64,000 nt of DNA from Anaerovorax sp. IOR16 (GTDB lineage: Bacteria > Bacillota > Clostridia > Peptostreptococcales > Anaerovoracaceae), in NCBI RefSeq assembly GCF_017168145.1, contig NZ_JADQTL010000008.1:62001-126000 (forward strand). The letters are read 5' to 3'. Each line of letters begins with the position of its first letter. The stretch's first letter is position 1. The notes beneath the pieces are model-generated. The model did no database searches, was not told the origin of the DNA, and saw nothing but the letters and a program-made list of their open reading frames with translations. A program made the translations under genes and the position numbers. Of the stretch, positions 1 to 8,585 are shown one piece after another.

Positions 1-37
1 GAATTCAGTATTTATTATTGATATAAATTTTCTATCT

Positions 38-856
38 TTAAATTGCACCTTTCATTTTTAAAAAACTATATATATCTTTCTTGTTAAATTCCGGTTTATA
101 ATCTAAATGGTAAAGAGAATGAATATATTGTTTCCCATCCGGAGTTTCAAAGTAAAACTTCTTAACGATACTGTAAGCATTATATTTTTCCATATCTTCT
201 TCGCTAACCTTAAAATTACTCTCGAAGGTAATGGAATCTCCTTTTGAAATTGTATAAGGTAGTGAGACTTCATTGCTTTTATCCATATTAATATATAAAT
301 GGTCCTCCACTTCAAAGTCCAAATCACTTTTTACCTCCGAAAGCAGCATCTTTTCTAATGCTTTATATGTGACACTGGATGAATGATTACTTGAGGATGT
401 AGTTGAAAGTGTAAGAAACGGAATCTCTTGTTCCATTTCTTTTGATAAGACAATTTTTCCAATATTAGTGGGTATAATTCTGCCGTCAGAAAAGAAAACC
501 TTAGCGGTTGTAACTTTTGTTTCTGGTATATATGCACTCTCGTTTTCTTCGAAACCCATTGAAACAACGTTTAATTTATAATGTCCATACACACCATGGG
601 CTTTAGTATCCTTTACTACGCAACGTATATCCATTCCTATAATTTCCGGAAATGTAATGTGAGTTACTATATTTTCATCAGATTTATTTGTAATATAATA
701 GAATTTAAATATAGAGTTATCACTGATTTCTTTTTCATAATAGTGATTAAGAAATACAGGACGTTCTAATGTACTCGTTATATAAAGAAACACATTCAAT
801 ATTAATACCACTATAACGACGACAAGTATCGCAATAAGTGTTTTAATGCTTTTCAT
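38..856 (-). CDS. Membrane-anchored protein of unknown function
   Basis: I do not recognise the family. The protein has a short basic N-terminus (MKSIK), one strongly hydrophobic segment at about residues 5-27 that can act as a signal anchor, and a long polar region of about 240 residues predicted to lie outside the membrane. The ATG at 856 was chosen because GGAGG lies just upstream at ordinary spacing; an in-frame ATG at 892 has no ribosome binding site. No catalytic motif or repeat is visible. It is alone on its strand beside a divergently transcribed flavodoxin gene, so context gives no function. Confidence 0.7.
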   Translation of the reverse strand: MKSIKTLIAILVVVIVVLILNVFLYITSTLERPVFLNHYYEKEISDNSIFKFYYITNKSDENIVTHITFPEIIGMDIRCVVKDTKAHGVYGHYKLNVVSMGFEENESAYIPETKVTTAKVFFSDGRIIPTNIGKIVLSKEMEQEIPFLTLSTTSSSNHSSSVTYKALEKMLLSEVKSDLDFEVEDHLYINMDKSNEVSLPYTISKGDSITFESNFKVSEEDMEKYNAYSIVKKFYFETPDGKQYIHSLYHLDYKPEFNKKDIYSFLKMKGAI

Positions 857-1056
857 ATTAAATATTCCTCCAATATGGATTATGGACCCCATTTACCCTA
901 TTAAGAATTGTCTTTATAAGCATTTTCAATTGTTAGTTTAATAATACATCCAGATAAAATTTCTGTCCAGTTAAATATAGGTGTTAAGCTTATAAATACC
1001 ATAGATATATGATATAATGATATAAATTTATTACCTTATAATTGGAGGTGGAAAAA

Positions 1057-1635
1057 ATTAAAATATCAATTATATTCCATAGTGTATGCGGTAATACCTT
1101 TTTAATGGCAAAAGCATTTTATAATTCCCTAAAAGCCCAAAACAAAGATGTACACTTATATAGAATAAAAGACGATGATTTAGAAAAATGGGTTGATACT
1201 TTTTCAGTAGCAAAAGAATTTTTTAATGAGATGAAAAAAATCCCCATTGCAGAACCTGAAGTCATGTTGGAAAGTGATTATATCATATTAGGAAGTCCTA
1301 CCTATTTTGGTAATGTTTCGAGTGAAATGAAAGCTTATATGGACTCTGCCTCTATATTTTGGATTGATGGAAAGTTAGTAGGAAAAAAGCTGACTGCATT
1401 TACCTCTTCAAGTAATGCAGAAGGGGGCGGAGATCTTTGCTTACAAGCAATCAATACGTTCGGTCAGCATATGGGTATGATTTCTATACCAATTCCAGCT
1501 AATCTCTCCTCCAATAAAAATTTTCCTGCTTACGGATTTATTCATTATTCTGGCGGATTAGGTGATCAAAGACCAAATGACGATTTATACTCTGCAATCA
1601 AGAAATATACTGAACTTTATATTGCAGGCTGCTAA
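1057..1635 (+). CDS. Flavodoxin-family / NAD(P)H-dependent FMN oxidoreductase-like protein, apparent ATT start
   Basis: This is a small flavodoxin-fold protein of about 193 residues, expected to bind FMN and act in cytoplasmic electron transfer. The phosphate-binding loop near the N-terminus (FHSVCGNTFLMAKAF) and the later GSPTYFGNVSSEMKAYMD stretch are typical of the flavodoxin/WrbA-like group. A Shine-Dalgarno GGAGGTG occupies 1044-1050, and the reading frame has a stop at 1039-1041. The possible TTG (1042) and GTG (1048) starts therefore lie inside or before the ribosome binding site. The codon at normal spacing is ATT at 1057, giving an N-terminus aligned like a usual MKISIIYHS flavodoxin start. 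A TATAAT box at 1013-1018 fits a promoter. Family assignment is firm; substrate is unknown. Confidence 0.8.
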   Translation: MKISIIFHSVCGNTFLMAKAFYNSLKAQNKDVHLYRIKDDDLEKWVDTFSVAKEFFNEMKKIPIAEPEVMLESDYIILGSPTYFGNVSSEMKAYMDSASIFWIDGKLVGKKLTAFTSSSNAEGGGDLCLQAINTFGQHMGMISIPIPANLSSNKNFPAYGFIHYSGGLGDQRPNDDLYSAIKKYTELYIAGC

Positions 1636-1664
1636 ATAGTTTATTTTATTTCCACACTATATAT

Positions 1665-1698
1665 AAAAGCATCAAAACGATTAGATTTTGATGCTTTT
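1665..1698. terminator. Bidirectional rho-independent terminator
   Basis: A 13-bp perfect stem (AAAAGCATCAAAA with TTTTGATGCTTTT) around an 8-base loop lies between the convergent flavodoxin and DMT transporter genes, with A and T runs on both sides so that it can serve both strands. Confidence 0.9.
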
Positions 1699-1735
1699 AT
1701 TTTCTTTCTTATTTTAATATAAATTCATTGTTTCT

Positions 1736-2698
1736 CTATTTTATTTCTTGTTTTATAATTTTATCCTCCATTGGTTCCTCTATTTTTATAGAGGCTTGCT
1801 CCTCTTCCCCACTAGGTTTTTCATAAATTGATGCTATTACAATACCAATAATTATTAAACTTGCACCAAACCATCCCAATAAATTTAATCTCTCATTCAA
1901 AATAATCCTTGAAAAAACAGCCGTAAAAATAGGTTCAGAACAAAAAGCTAATGACGCAAATACAGCTGATACTTTTTTTAATGCAAAGTTTTGAAAAATA
2001 TAGGCTAAAAAAGTACAAGCTACTGCCGAATATAAAATAGCACCCCAACCAGTTGCGGTGATAGTTAGAATTGAAAAAGAACGTTCGAAAAATGCGATGC
2101 AAATCCAACTAATTAAAGCAGTAATAATCGTCTGCATTGCAGATAATGTAATTACATCTATATTTGACGAGTATTTTGAGGTATAAACAAACACACATGC
2201 AAGAAAAACAGAACTAAGAAGCGCCATTATCTCTCCAAAGCCAAAATGAAATCCTTGATTTCCATTGCAAAGGAAAAACAGCCCAATGACTACTATAATT
2301 ACAATGGGAATATTCGCTATGTTAAATTTATTTTTTAATATTATAACCGATAGAAATGGAGTAAAGATTACTGCCAACGACATTAAAAACCCAGCAATTG
2401 TAGCAGAAGTAAGTAATAGAGAAAAAGTGCATGTAATAAAAGATAACGCTGTAAATAGGCTAACAATTAAAATATGTTTTATATTTGCAGTTTTCAATTG
2501 ATAAAATATGTGTTTTCCAAAAACAATTAAAAAAATGATTCCAGCAATTGAAAATCTCAAAGCCAAGCAATAAAAGGGTAACACAACTTCGAGAGCAATT
2601 TTTGTTACGGGATTTCCTAACCCCCAAAGTAAACATTCTAGTATAATCAAGGAACCGGCAAAAGAGGATGTGTCTAATATACGATTAATTTTATTCAT
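1736..2698 (-). CDS. DMT-superfamily (EamA) transporter
   Basis: This is a ten-helix membrane transporter of the drug/metabolite superfamily with two EamA repeats, about 320 residues, the normal family length. Repeat one begins near residue 15 (LLWGLGNPVTKIA) and repeat two begins around residue 175, ending in a conserved hairpin (SEPIFTAVFSRIILNE). These proteins export or exchange amino acids and metabolites; the substrate cannot be told here. The ATG at 2698 follows AAAGGACG at good spacing, whereas the longer start at 2734 lacks one. A charged, Glu/Lys-rich tail of about 30 residues follows the last helix. It is transcribed alone, towards a shared terminator. Confidence 0.85.
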   Translation of the reverse strand: MNKINRILDTSSFAGSLIILECLLWGLGNPVTKIALEVVLPFYCLALRFSIAGIIFLIVFGKHIFYQLKTANIKHILIVSLFTALSFITCTFSLLLTSATIAGFLMSLAVIFTPFLSVIILKNKFNIANIPIVIIVVIGLFFLCNGNQGFHFGFGEIMALLSSVFLACVFVYTSKYSSNIDVITLSAMQTIITALISWICIAFFERSFSILTITATGWGAILYSAVACTFLAYIFQNFALKKVSAVFASLAFCSEPIFTAVFSRIILNERLNLLGWFGASLIIIGIVIASIYEKPSGEEEQASIKIEEPMEDKIIKQEIK

Positions 2699-2793
2699 AC
2701 AAAACGTCCTTTCAAAAAATAAAAAATCACACAAATATACGTATATACCGTAAACGATTATAAAATTTAAAATGCATCTTATTTACAGATTGA

Positions 2794-2850
2794 TTATAAT
2801 TTTGTGTGATACAATTTATTGTTCAGAATGTGTTCCAATGCTAATTTCAT
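2794..2850 (-). CDS. Possible 18-codon leader ORF upstream of the DMT transporter
   Basis: In the 320-base gap upstream of the transporter, an ATG preceded by GAAGGGAAAG opens an 18-codon ORF (MKLALEHILNNKLYHTKL). A TATAAT-like box lies about 45 bases upstream. It could be a leader peptide for the transporter, but the translation has no recognisable attenuation feature and an ORF this short may arise by chance. Confidence 0.25.
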   Translation of the reverse strand: MKLALEHILNNKLYHTKL

Positions 2851-2972
2851 AATATCTTTCCCTTCATGTACTTCGCAAATATATTATAACATAATTTCTA
2901 TATATAACCAATTTTTATTATATTATTTTAAACAATAATTAAATTATACTTTTTATCCTGATTAAAAAAATA

Positions 2973-3001
2973 AGACAGTATTGATGTATACAATACTGTC
3001 T
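2973..3001 (-). terminator. Rho-independent terminator of the ABC exporter operon
   Basis: An 11-bp perfect stem (AGACAGTATTG with CAATACTGTCT) with a 7-base loop lies directly after the permease stop codon. On the minus strand it is followed by a run of seven T (A at 2964-2970). Confidence 0.9.
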
Positions 3002-3019
3002 ATCATTCATTGATTGAAA

Positions 3020-3775
3020 TTATTGTATTGTTTCCTTTTTTAGCCTCCAAAGTGCCAATGTAAAGCTACCACAGCAAAGGCAAATAAATAAACTGCTTAC
3101 AAACAATACGTTTTGTAAATCAACGGTAGTTTCTAAAACTAAATTACGAAGACAATTTATTACATGTGTGAAAGGATTTATCGTAACTGCAATTTTAAGA
3201 CCTCCCGATATACTGTCCATCGGAAATAATGCGGTACTGGTGAAAAAGATAGAAAGTACAATTAGATTCATAATGGTTTCATAAATTGCTTCATTAGGCA
3301 GACAAAGACTAATCGTATAGGATATTCCCGACATAAAAAATGCTGTAAGGAAAATGATTGGCAACATGAGAAGCAGTCCGGTAAATCCAGATGCAATGTG
3401 TACCGACAAGAAGATTGACAATATCAACATAATGCTAATTTCTATAAAAGAAAGAAAAACTGCTTCGAGAATTTGTCCCAATACAATAGAACTCCTTTTT
3501 ACCGGGGCGATTACTATTCGATAGAAACTACCTTTTGTTTTCATGATGAAATTAAGATAACCACCACTACTGCAACAGGATAATATAACAAGCACCATAA
3601 TACCTGCGAGAATAAAAGCAGTGTAGTTGCCCTGAGCCATATTCTTCATCGATTGACCTGCGATTGCACTATATAATACTAACCAAATCAGTGGCTGTAT
3701 AATTGTAAGTATGATTGAAATAGGGTTTTGAAATCGCCACTTCATATTACGCCATAATATATTTATTGTATCCAT
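3020..3775 (-). CDS. ABC-2 type permease (DrrB-like)
   Basis: This is a 251-residue inner-membrane permease of the ABC-2 family with six predicted helices (starting about residues 22, 52, 105, 138, 170 and 225). An amphipathic N-terminal stretch reads NILWRNMKWRFQNP. It should form the channel of a drug or lipid exporter with the ATPase immediately upstream, from which it is separated by only four bases. The family size and the order (ATPase, then permease) match DrrAB-type exporters. The exported compound is unknown. Confidence 0.88.
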   Translation of the reverse strand: MDTINILWRNMKWRFQNPISIILTIIQPLIWLVLYSAIAGQSMKNMAQGNYTAFILAGIMVLVILSCCSSGGYLNFIMKTKGSFYRIVIAPVKRSSIVLGQILEAVFLSFIEISIMLILSIFLSVHIASGFTGLLLMLPIIFLTAFFMSGISYTISLCLPNEAIYETIMNLIVLSIFFTSTALFPMDSISGGLKIAVTINPFTHVINCLRNLVLETTVDLQNVLFVSSLFICLCCGSFTLALWRLKKETIQ

Positions 3776-3779
3776 TTGC

Positions 3780-4721
3780 TTACCTCATTTCCGTTCCAGT
3801 TAACTTTAAAAAGACATCTTCAAGACTGGGCTGTACCATTTCAATTGCCTCAAAGGGAATTTGTTTTTCCAAAAGCCATCGATTTACATCTTCAAACGTT
3901 TTTCTATCTTCTGTACAATCTGTAAAGATCGAATTCCCTCGTATATTTAAAGGCAAAAGCATCTGTACTCCCTTAAGCATCTTAGCGTATTTTTTTATCT
4001 TTTCTATATTTGAAAAACCAATTCTTAAGATATTCTGACGTGTATATTGACGTAAATCACTAGGTTTTCCTTGTATCAGTTCATGACCTTCTTTCATAAT
4101 GCAAATAGTATCACTAAGTTGATCTGCTTCTTCAAGATAATGTGTCGTCAGAAAAATTGTTGTTTCAAAATCATCCCGTATTTTCCGCATGATTTCCCAC
4201 ATCGCTTTTCGGGAACTAATATCCATACCAACGGTCGGTTCATCTAAAAACAGTATTTTAGGATAAGAAACCATATTCATCGCAATATCCAGACGACGTT
4301 TCACTCCACCGGAATAGGAAGCAACGGGATATTTTAAATACTGTGACAGCCCAAAGCTGTCGATCAGAGTGTCAATCCTCTTTCTTGCCGTATCATTATT
4401 CACCTTGTAAAGTCGGCTTTGAAACATCATATTTTCCATAAGTGACAAATGTTCGTCAATAGAAACATGCTGTGCAACACAAGCAATTTGTGTACGTACC
4501 CATGAAGACTCTTTCGATAGATCTTTATCTAGTATCGTTACTGTTCCAGAAGTAGGTGAATAATAGGTAGTCAAAATATTGATCAGTGAAGATTTCCCTG
4601 CACCATTGGGGCCGAGCAGAGAAAAGATTTCTCCTTTCTCCACCTGTATATTTAAATCATTTAAGGCTCTAACACCATTTTTATACTGTTTCACCAAGTG
4701 TTCAATTTTAATTGCTGTCAT
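3780..4721 (-). CDS. ABC transporter ATP-binding protein (DrrA-like)
   Basis: This cytoplasmic ATPase powers the ABC-2 permease downstream. It has a complete nucleotide-binding domain: Walker A GPNGAGKSS near residue 37, signature YSGGVKRRLD near 136, Walker B ILFLDEPTVGMD near 157 and the switch histidine in TTHYLEEAD. A C-terminal extension of about 90 residues (DUF4162-like) is normal for the DrrA/natA group. Its ribosome binding site AAGGAGG lies inside the end of a 29-codon ORF whose stop is one base before this ATG, so translation of the two is probably coupled. Transport of antibiotics, lantibiotics or lipids is all possible. Confidence 0.9.
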   Translation of the reverse strand: MTAIKIEHLVKQYKNGVRALNDLNIQVEKGEIFSLLGPNGAGKSSLINILTTYYSPTSGTVTILDKDLSKESSWVRTQIACVAQHVSIDEHLSLMENMMFQSRLYKVNNDTARKRIDTLIDSFGLSQYLKYPVASYSGGVKRRLDIAMNMVSYPKILFLDEPTVGMDISSRKAMWEIMRKIRDDFETTIFLTTHYLEEADQLSDTICIMKEGHELIQGKPSDLRQYTRQNILRIGFSNIEKIKKYAKMLKGVQMLLPLNIRGNSIFTDCTEDRKTFEDVNRWLLEKQIPFEAIEMVQPSLEDVFLKLTGTEMR

Positions 4722-4722
4722 T

Positions 4723-4812
4723 CTATTCCTCCTTATTTTCTTTTTTTATTGCAATCCAAACTTCTGCATACCCATGTTTAGATTGTTGATCGTTAACAAG
4801 GTAAACCTCCAT
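4723..4812 (-). CDS. 29-residue small ORF coupled to the ABC exporter
   Basis: An ATG at 4812 follows a very strong ribosome binding site (AGGAGGTGAGAA) and opens a 29-codon frame beginning MEVYLVNDQQSKHGYAEV. Its last codons (AAG GAG GAA TAG) form the ribosome binding site of the ABC ATPase, whose ATG follows after one base. The peptide is hydrophilic with one tryptophan and no membrane segment or double-glycine leader. It may be a leader that couples translation, or the remnant of a longer upstream gene. No family is recognised. Confidence 0.55.
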   Translation of the reverse strand: MEVYLVNDQQSKHGYAEVWIAIKKENKEE

Positions 4813-4906
4813 TTCTCACCTCCTGATAAAAGACTATCATTATAAAAAATTAATGTCCTCTCTTTTGGTGTTCAAAAATGTAAACTTAAAAATTAAAACA
4901 ATAAAA

Positions 4907-4937
4907 AAACTATATTCTTTGCTATAGAATATAGTTT
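4907..4937. repeat. Left target duplication of IS1182 copy 1: a terminator palindrome
   Basis: This 31-bp sequence is repeated exactly at 6526-6556 on the other side of the element. It is itself a palindrome: 12-bp arms AAACTATATTCT and AGAATATAGTTT around TTGCTAT. On the minus strand it is followed by seven T, so the target was a rho-independent terminator and insertion duplicated the whole hairpin. Confidence 0.93.
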
Positions 4938-4949
4938 CAGACTGTAGAC

Positions 4950-4997
4950 AAAATACCTTGCTAAATTTATATTCTTATAATTTCTGCAAGGTATTTT
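4950..4997. terminator. Hairpin near the transposase 3' end of IS1182 copy 1
   Basis: Twelve-base arms AAAATACCTTGC (4950-4961) and GCAAGGTATTTT (4986-4997) flank a 24-base AT-rich loop and are bordered by T- or A-rich DNA. The structure can terminate the transposase transcript. The same sequence lies near the right end of copy 2. Confidence 0.7.
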
Positions 4998-5046
4998 CTA
5001 TTTTTTCTATAAAGCTTTTAAAAAAAGAAAAAATAAAAGGATATCT

Positions 5047-6410
5047 CTATGCCATTTGATTCCTTCTTTCAGATTTATGAATCCATGTTGCTAGTTTTTT
5101 TAGATTCATGGACGCAAAAAGAAGATTCAGTTCCATTTCTATCTTCTGAATCCCTCGATATTGTGTATAACGCATATTATGTTTTTCTTTTGCATCGGCA
5201 AAGACTCGCTCAATGGTTTGACTCCGTAGTTTGTAAAGATCTCGATACTTTGGAGTATGACGAATGTCCTCACATTGCTCTATGTAGTTTTCCCATATAT
5301 GACGTGTGACTACTTTTACATGGTCTTTACTTGCTGTGCATTCTGATAAGGAAGGGCAACTCTTGCAAATTTCTCCTTTACTCTTATATTCCCGATACCC
5401 TTCTCTATTTGTTGTAGTATAGTTTAACACTTGGTTTTCTGGGCATACAAAGCAATCATAGTATTCATCATAAGCATATTCGTGTTTTTTAAAATAACCA
5501 TTTTTTGTCATAGGTCGTTTGTATGGTAGGATAGGAATTCGTTTATCTTTGAGTATTTCTCTAGCAATTGCAGGTGTTTTATATCCGGAATCCATTACAA
5601 TATTTTTTACACCTTTATATCTTTTTACTTTTTCATAAATCTTTGGGAATGCAACTGAGTCATGTACATTTCCTGGATTTGTATGAAAAGCAAGTATGTA
5701 ATTGTTTCGATCGCAAGCTACATTTGCAGCATAAGCAAATACTACCTTATGCTTTCCTTTATGAAATACGCCGCAATCCGGATCTACGGTACTTTTCTTG
5801 ATTACTTTTGTCTTTTCTTTGGCTTCCGTTTTTTTTTACAAGCTTGTTTTCCTCGTTCAATGCGATCTTCGTTAATTTCTTTCATTAGTTCTTTTTCATA
5901 GTATTTAACGGATTCCAAAACGGTTTCTTTTTCACTGTTATGGTTATTTGCACTTGCTTTAATATGTGTACCGTCAATGAAAATGCTTTCTGAATTAATG
6001 AATTCATATTCCATGATTTCAGCAATGACTCTTTGAAAGATTTGTTCGAATAAGTCAGTATTTTGAAACCGACGAGAGTAGTTTTTACCAAAGGTAGAAA
6101 AGTGAGGAATTTCTTCCTCTAAACTATAACCAAGATACCATCGATAAGCTACATTCGTTTGAATTTCTTTAATGGTCTGTCTCATGGATCGAATACCAAA
6201 GGTATATTGAATGAGGGTAATTTTAATTAAGACAACAGGATCGATGCTTTCTTTTCCCACATCAGAATACAAATCTTTTACAAGGTCATAAATGAAAGAG
6301 AGATTAATCGCAGTATCTATCTTACGAATAATATGATCTTGTGGAACAAGAGAATTCAAGGTTACCATTTGAAATTGATCACGACCTAATAAATCTTTCT
6401 TACCCATCAT
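5047..6410 (-). pseudogene. IS1182-family transposase, frameshifted at A9 (copy 1)
   Basis: Two overlapping frames together encode a DDE transposase of about 455 residues, the usual IS1182 length. The first (6410 to 5802) carries the DUF772-like N-terminus and the first catalytic Asp (SIFIDGTHIKA). The second (ending at 5047) carries the second Asp (IVMDSGYKT) and the Glu (SQTIERVFADAKEKH). They are joined at a run of nine A (T at 5829-5837 on the plus strand). The natural protein (ACKKTEAKEKTK) needs seven or ten A, so a -1 shift is required here. Neither frame alone has all catalytic residues. Programmed slippage or simple decay both remain possible. Confidence 0.85.
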
Positions 6411-6487
6411 AAAGCAAATACCTCCATGTATTTATACATATATTTTACCATAAATACAATAAAATGTATTACATTATGTAAAAAAAA

Positions 6488-6521
6488 CTGTAGGCAAAGA
6501 TAGAGATATCCTTGTCTACAG
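6488..6521. terminator. Subterminal insulating hairpin of IS1182 copy 1
   Basis: Near-complementary 14-base arms (CTGTAGGCAAAGAT and ATCCTTGTCTACAG) lie between the IS end and the transposase. In the transposase direction they are followed by eight T. This looks like a terminator that blocks transcription entering from outside; the same structure is at 9451-9484 in copy 2. Confidence 0.65.
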
Positions 6522-6525
6522 TCTG

Positions 6526-6556
6526 AAACTATATTCTTTGCTATAGAATATAGTTT
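6526..6556. repeat. Right target duplication of IS1182 copy 1
   Basis: Exact copy of the 31-bp palindrome at 4907-4937, so an active hairpin now lies on both sides of the insertion. Confidence 0.93.
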
Positions 6557-6589
6557 TAAAGTTTGTGATTTAATTATCTGGTAAAAAGA

Positions 6590-6624
6590 GGTGAAGACTA
6601 TCAACATAATTGATAGTCTTCACC
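6590..6624. terminator. Bidirectional terminator after the SsuABC-type operon
   Basis: A 15-bp perfect stem (GGTGAAGACTATCAA with TTGATAGTCTTCACC) and 5-base loop, with A and T runs on the two sides. It ends the leftward uptake operon just before the duplicated IS target. Confidence 0.9.
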
Positions 6625-6698
6625 TTTTAATATTTATTTTTAAAATTCATTTTCTATATCTAATTTAAATAATTATGGTCAAGCCGCTTATTCTTTTT

Positions 6699-7700
6699 CT
6701 AATTTATAACCTTTTCTGCATAGGTATTGTTTACAACTTCTTCATATGGAGCCTTTTGTTTTAATTCTCCTGCTTGCGTCATTACTTCCTGTAACAAATT
6801 AAAGGATTCCTCTTTCAAAATAGGATCGCTGTTCCATACATCAATATCTTTATATCTTTGTACTACTGTTGTCAATAAGCTTACATCTGTATCCGGGAAG
6901 GATGGAGCAACCACTTCAGCAATTTCTTTAGCATCATGGGATTCGACCCATTTTTGCCCTTTATAAATCGCCTTAGTAAATCGTTCAATCAGATCCTGGT
7001 TCTCCTCAATAAAGCTTTTCTTTGCAAAGTACGCTGTATATGGTATTTCACCGCTTTCTTCCCCGATTGAGGATACTATGTACCCCTTACCCTCTTTTTC
7101 TAACATAGATGCGGTTGGTTCAAACAATGTAACATAATCGCCGGTTCCGCTTGTAAATGCCCCTGCCATCAGAGCAAATTGAATGCTATTATCAAGAATC
7201 GTATCCTTATATGGGTCTAAACCATTCTGACGAATTACATACTCTAATGTCATATAAGGTACTCCACCTTTACGTCCCGGCAATACCTTTTTCCCACGAA
7301 TCTTATCCCATGAAAAATCCGAATCCTCTTCACGAGCGACAAGAAAAGAGCCGTCACGTTTCGTTAATTGTGCAAATACTTCTGTATAATCATCCTTACC
7401 TTCATTATAAACATAAATAGATGCTTCCGGCCCAGAAAATCCAATATCTACATTATTGGATAGTACCGCAGCCATAACCTTATCCGCACCCTGACCGTTT
7501 GTAAGCTCTACTTCAATTCCTTCTTCTTCAAAGAATCCCAAATTTATTGCGGCATATTGCGGTGCATAGAAGATAGAATGAGTCACCTCACACAAACTTA
7601 CCTTATCCTTTTCTTGTGGTTTTGACCCACATCCCGCCATCACAGAAATAATTAATAAAAAGCATAAAGTAATACTAAATAACTTAAAATATTTTCTCAT
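6699..7700 (-). CDS. ABC transporter substrate-binding lipoprotein (NMT1/THI5/SsuA-like)
   Basis: This 333-residue protein is the extracellular binding component of the operon's importer. It has a lipoprotein signal peptide with lipobox VMAGC (Cys about residue 24). A periplasmic-binding fold of the NMT1/THI5 group follows, with the early motif HSIFYAPQYAAINLGFFEEEG and NNVDIGFSGPEA. Relatives bind aliphatic sulfonates, taurine, thiamine precursors or related small molecules. No thiamine riboswitch is visible upstream, so the substrate stays open. It follows the permease gene after 78 bases and is last in the operon. Confidence 0.88.
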   Translation of the reverse strand: MRKYFKLFSITLCFLLIISVMAGCGSKPQEKDKVSLCEVTHSIFYAPQYAAINLGFFEEEGIEVELTNGQGADKVMAAVLSNNVDIGFSGPEASIYVYNEGKDDYTEVFAQLTKRDGSFLVAREEDSDFSWDKIRGKKVLPGRKGGVPYMTLEYVIRQNGLDPYKDTILDNSIQFALMAGAFTSGTGDYVTLFEPTASMLEKEGKGYIVSSIGEESGEIPYTAYFAKKSFIEENQDLIERFTKAIYKGQKWVESHDAKEIAEVVAPSFPDTDVSLLTTVVQRYKDIDVWNSDPILKEESFNLLQEVMTQAGELKQKAPYEEVVNNTYAEKVIN

Positions 7701-7778
7701 TTCACCAACTCCTTATATATTATTATATTTAGGTTAAGAAAGGTAACCTATAACCCTTTCTAAAATGGAACGAGTCAC

Positions 7779-8585
7779 TTAATGCCCATACCATTTCATA
7801 ACTAACCTTTGCATAAGTACAACCGCTTGATACATAATTGCTGCTACTATTGCTAAAATAATTACACTTGCCATAACCAAATCAAGTTGAAATACCTGCC
7901 CTCCATAAACAATTAAATATCCCAAACCCGCTTTTGAAACCAGAAACTCACCGGCAATTACACCAACTAAAGAAAGTCCTATGTTTATCTTTAAAGAATT
8001 GAATAATGTTTTTATGTTATATGGAAATACAATTTTTTTAAATATTTGTAGTTTTGAAGCGCCAAAGGTCGTCGCCATTTTAATATACTCTTTATCCGTA
8101 TTTTGAAACCCATTTAACATCTCTAACACAGTAACAATAAGAGAAATAGCCAGTGCCATAAAAATAATCGCTTTGGTCCCAGCTCCAACGATAATAATAA
8201 TAACTGGGCCTAAAGCAATTTTAGGTAAACTGTTTAGTACAACGAGATAAGGTTCACTTACTTTAGCGATAAAGCTGCTCCACCAAAGTATAATTGCAAG
8301 TACAGTCCCGGTAACAACTCCTAACGTAAACCCAATCAAGGTTTCATAAACAGTAACACCGATATGCATAAGCAGACCATTTTGAGCCATATGGATGCAA
8401 GTATTCCATATACGTGAGGGCTGGCTCAAAATAAAGCTATCAATCAATCCAAGTAAGGCTGAGATTTCCCAAATCGCTATGAAACAAAATAAAATTCCAA
8501 TTTGCCAAATAAGAATCATTTGTTTGCGACGTTTTTCTTTTATTAAATATATAACTCTTTCTTCTGAAAGCTGATATTCATTCAT
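7779..8585 (-). CDS. ABC transporter permease (SsuC/ThiX-like)
   Basis: A 268-residue inner-membrane permease of the binding-protein-dependent superfamily with about six helices. The cytoplasmic EAA-type loop that docks on the ATPase is visible (TTFGASKLQIFKKIVFP, about residues 172-188). The N-terminal 25 residues are hydrophilic. Its start overlaps the end of the ATPase gene by eight bases, showing one transcript. It works with the ATPase upstream and the binding lipoprotein downstream; nitrate/sulfonate/thiamine-precursor-type substrates are typical of this group. Confidence 0.9.
   Translation of the reverse strand: MNEYQLSEERVIYLIKEKRRKQMILIWQIGILFCFIAIWEISALLGLIDSFILSQPSRIWNTCIHMAQNGLLMHIGVTVYETLIGFTLGVVTGTVLAIILWWSSFIAKVSEPYLVVLNSLPKIALGPVIIIIVGAGTKAIIFMALAISLIVTVLEMLNGFQNTDKEYIKMATTFGASKLQIFKKIVFPYNIKTLFNSLKINIGLSLVGVIAGEFLVSKAGLGYLIVYGGQVFQLDLVMASVIILAIVAAIMYQAVVLMQRLVMKWYGH

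Larger units (their letters stand above)
4938..6525 (-). mobile_element. IS1182-family insertion sequence, copy 1
   Basis: A 1,588-bp element bounded by terminal inverted repeats CAGACTGTAGACAA and flanked by a 31-bp direct repeat. It carries one transposase locus, split by a frameshift in a poly-A run, and has hairpins near both ends. It appears nearly identical to the copy at 9447-12523, in opposite orientation. The most evident difference is one A in the transposase homopolymer (9 here, 8 there). Family assignment rests on the transposase sequence and the palindromic target duplication. Confidence 0.93.

Noticed and set aside
5568-5901. Plus-strand ORFs within IS1182 copy 1
   Set aside because: Antisense shadows of the transposase, repeated identically in copy 2.
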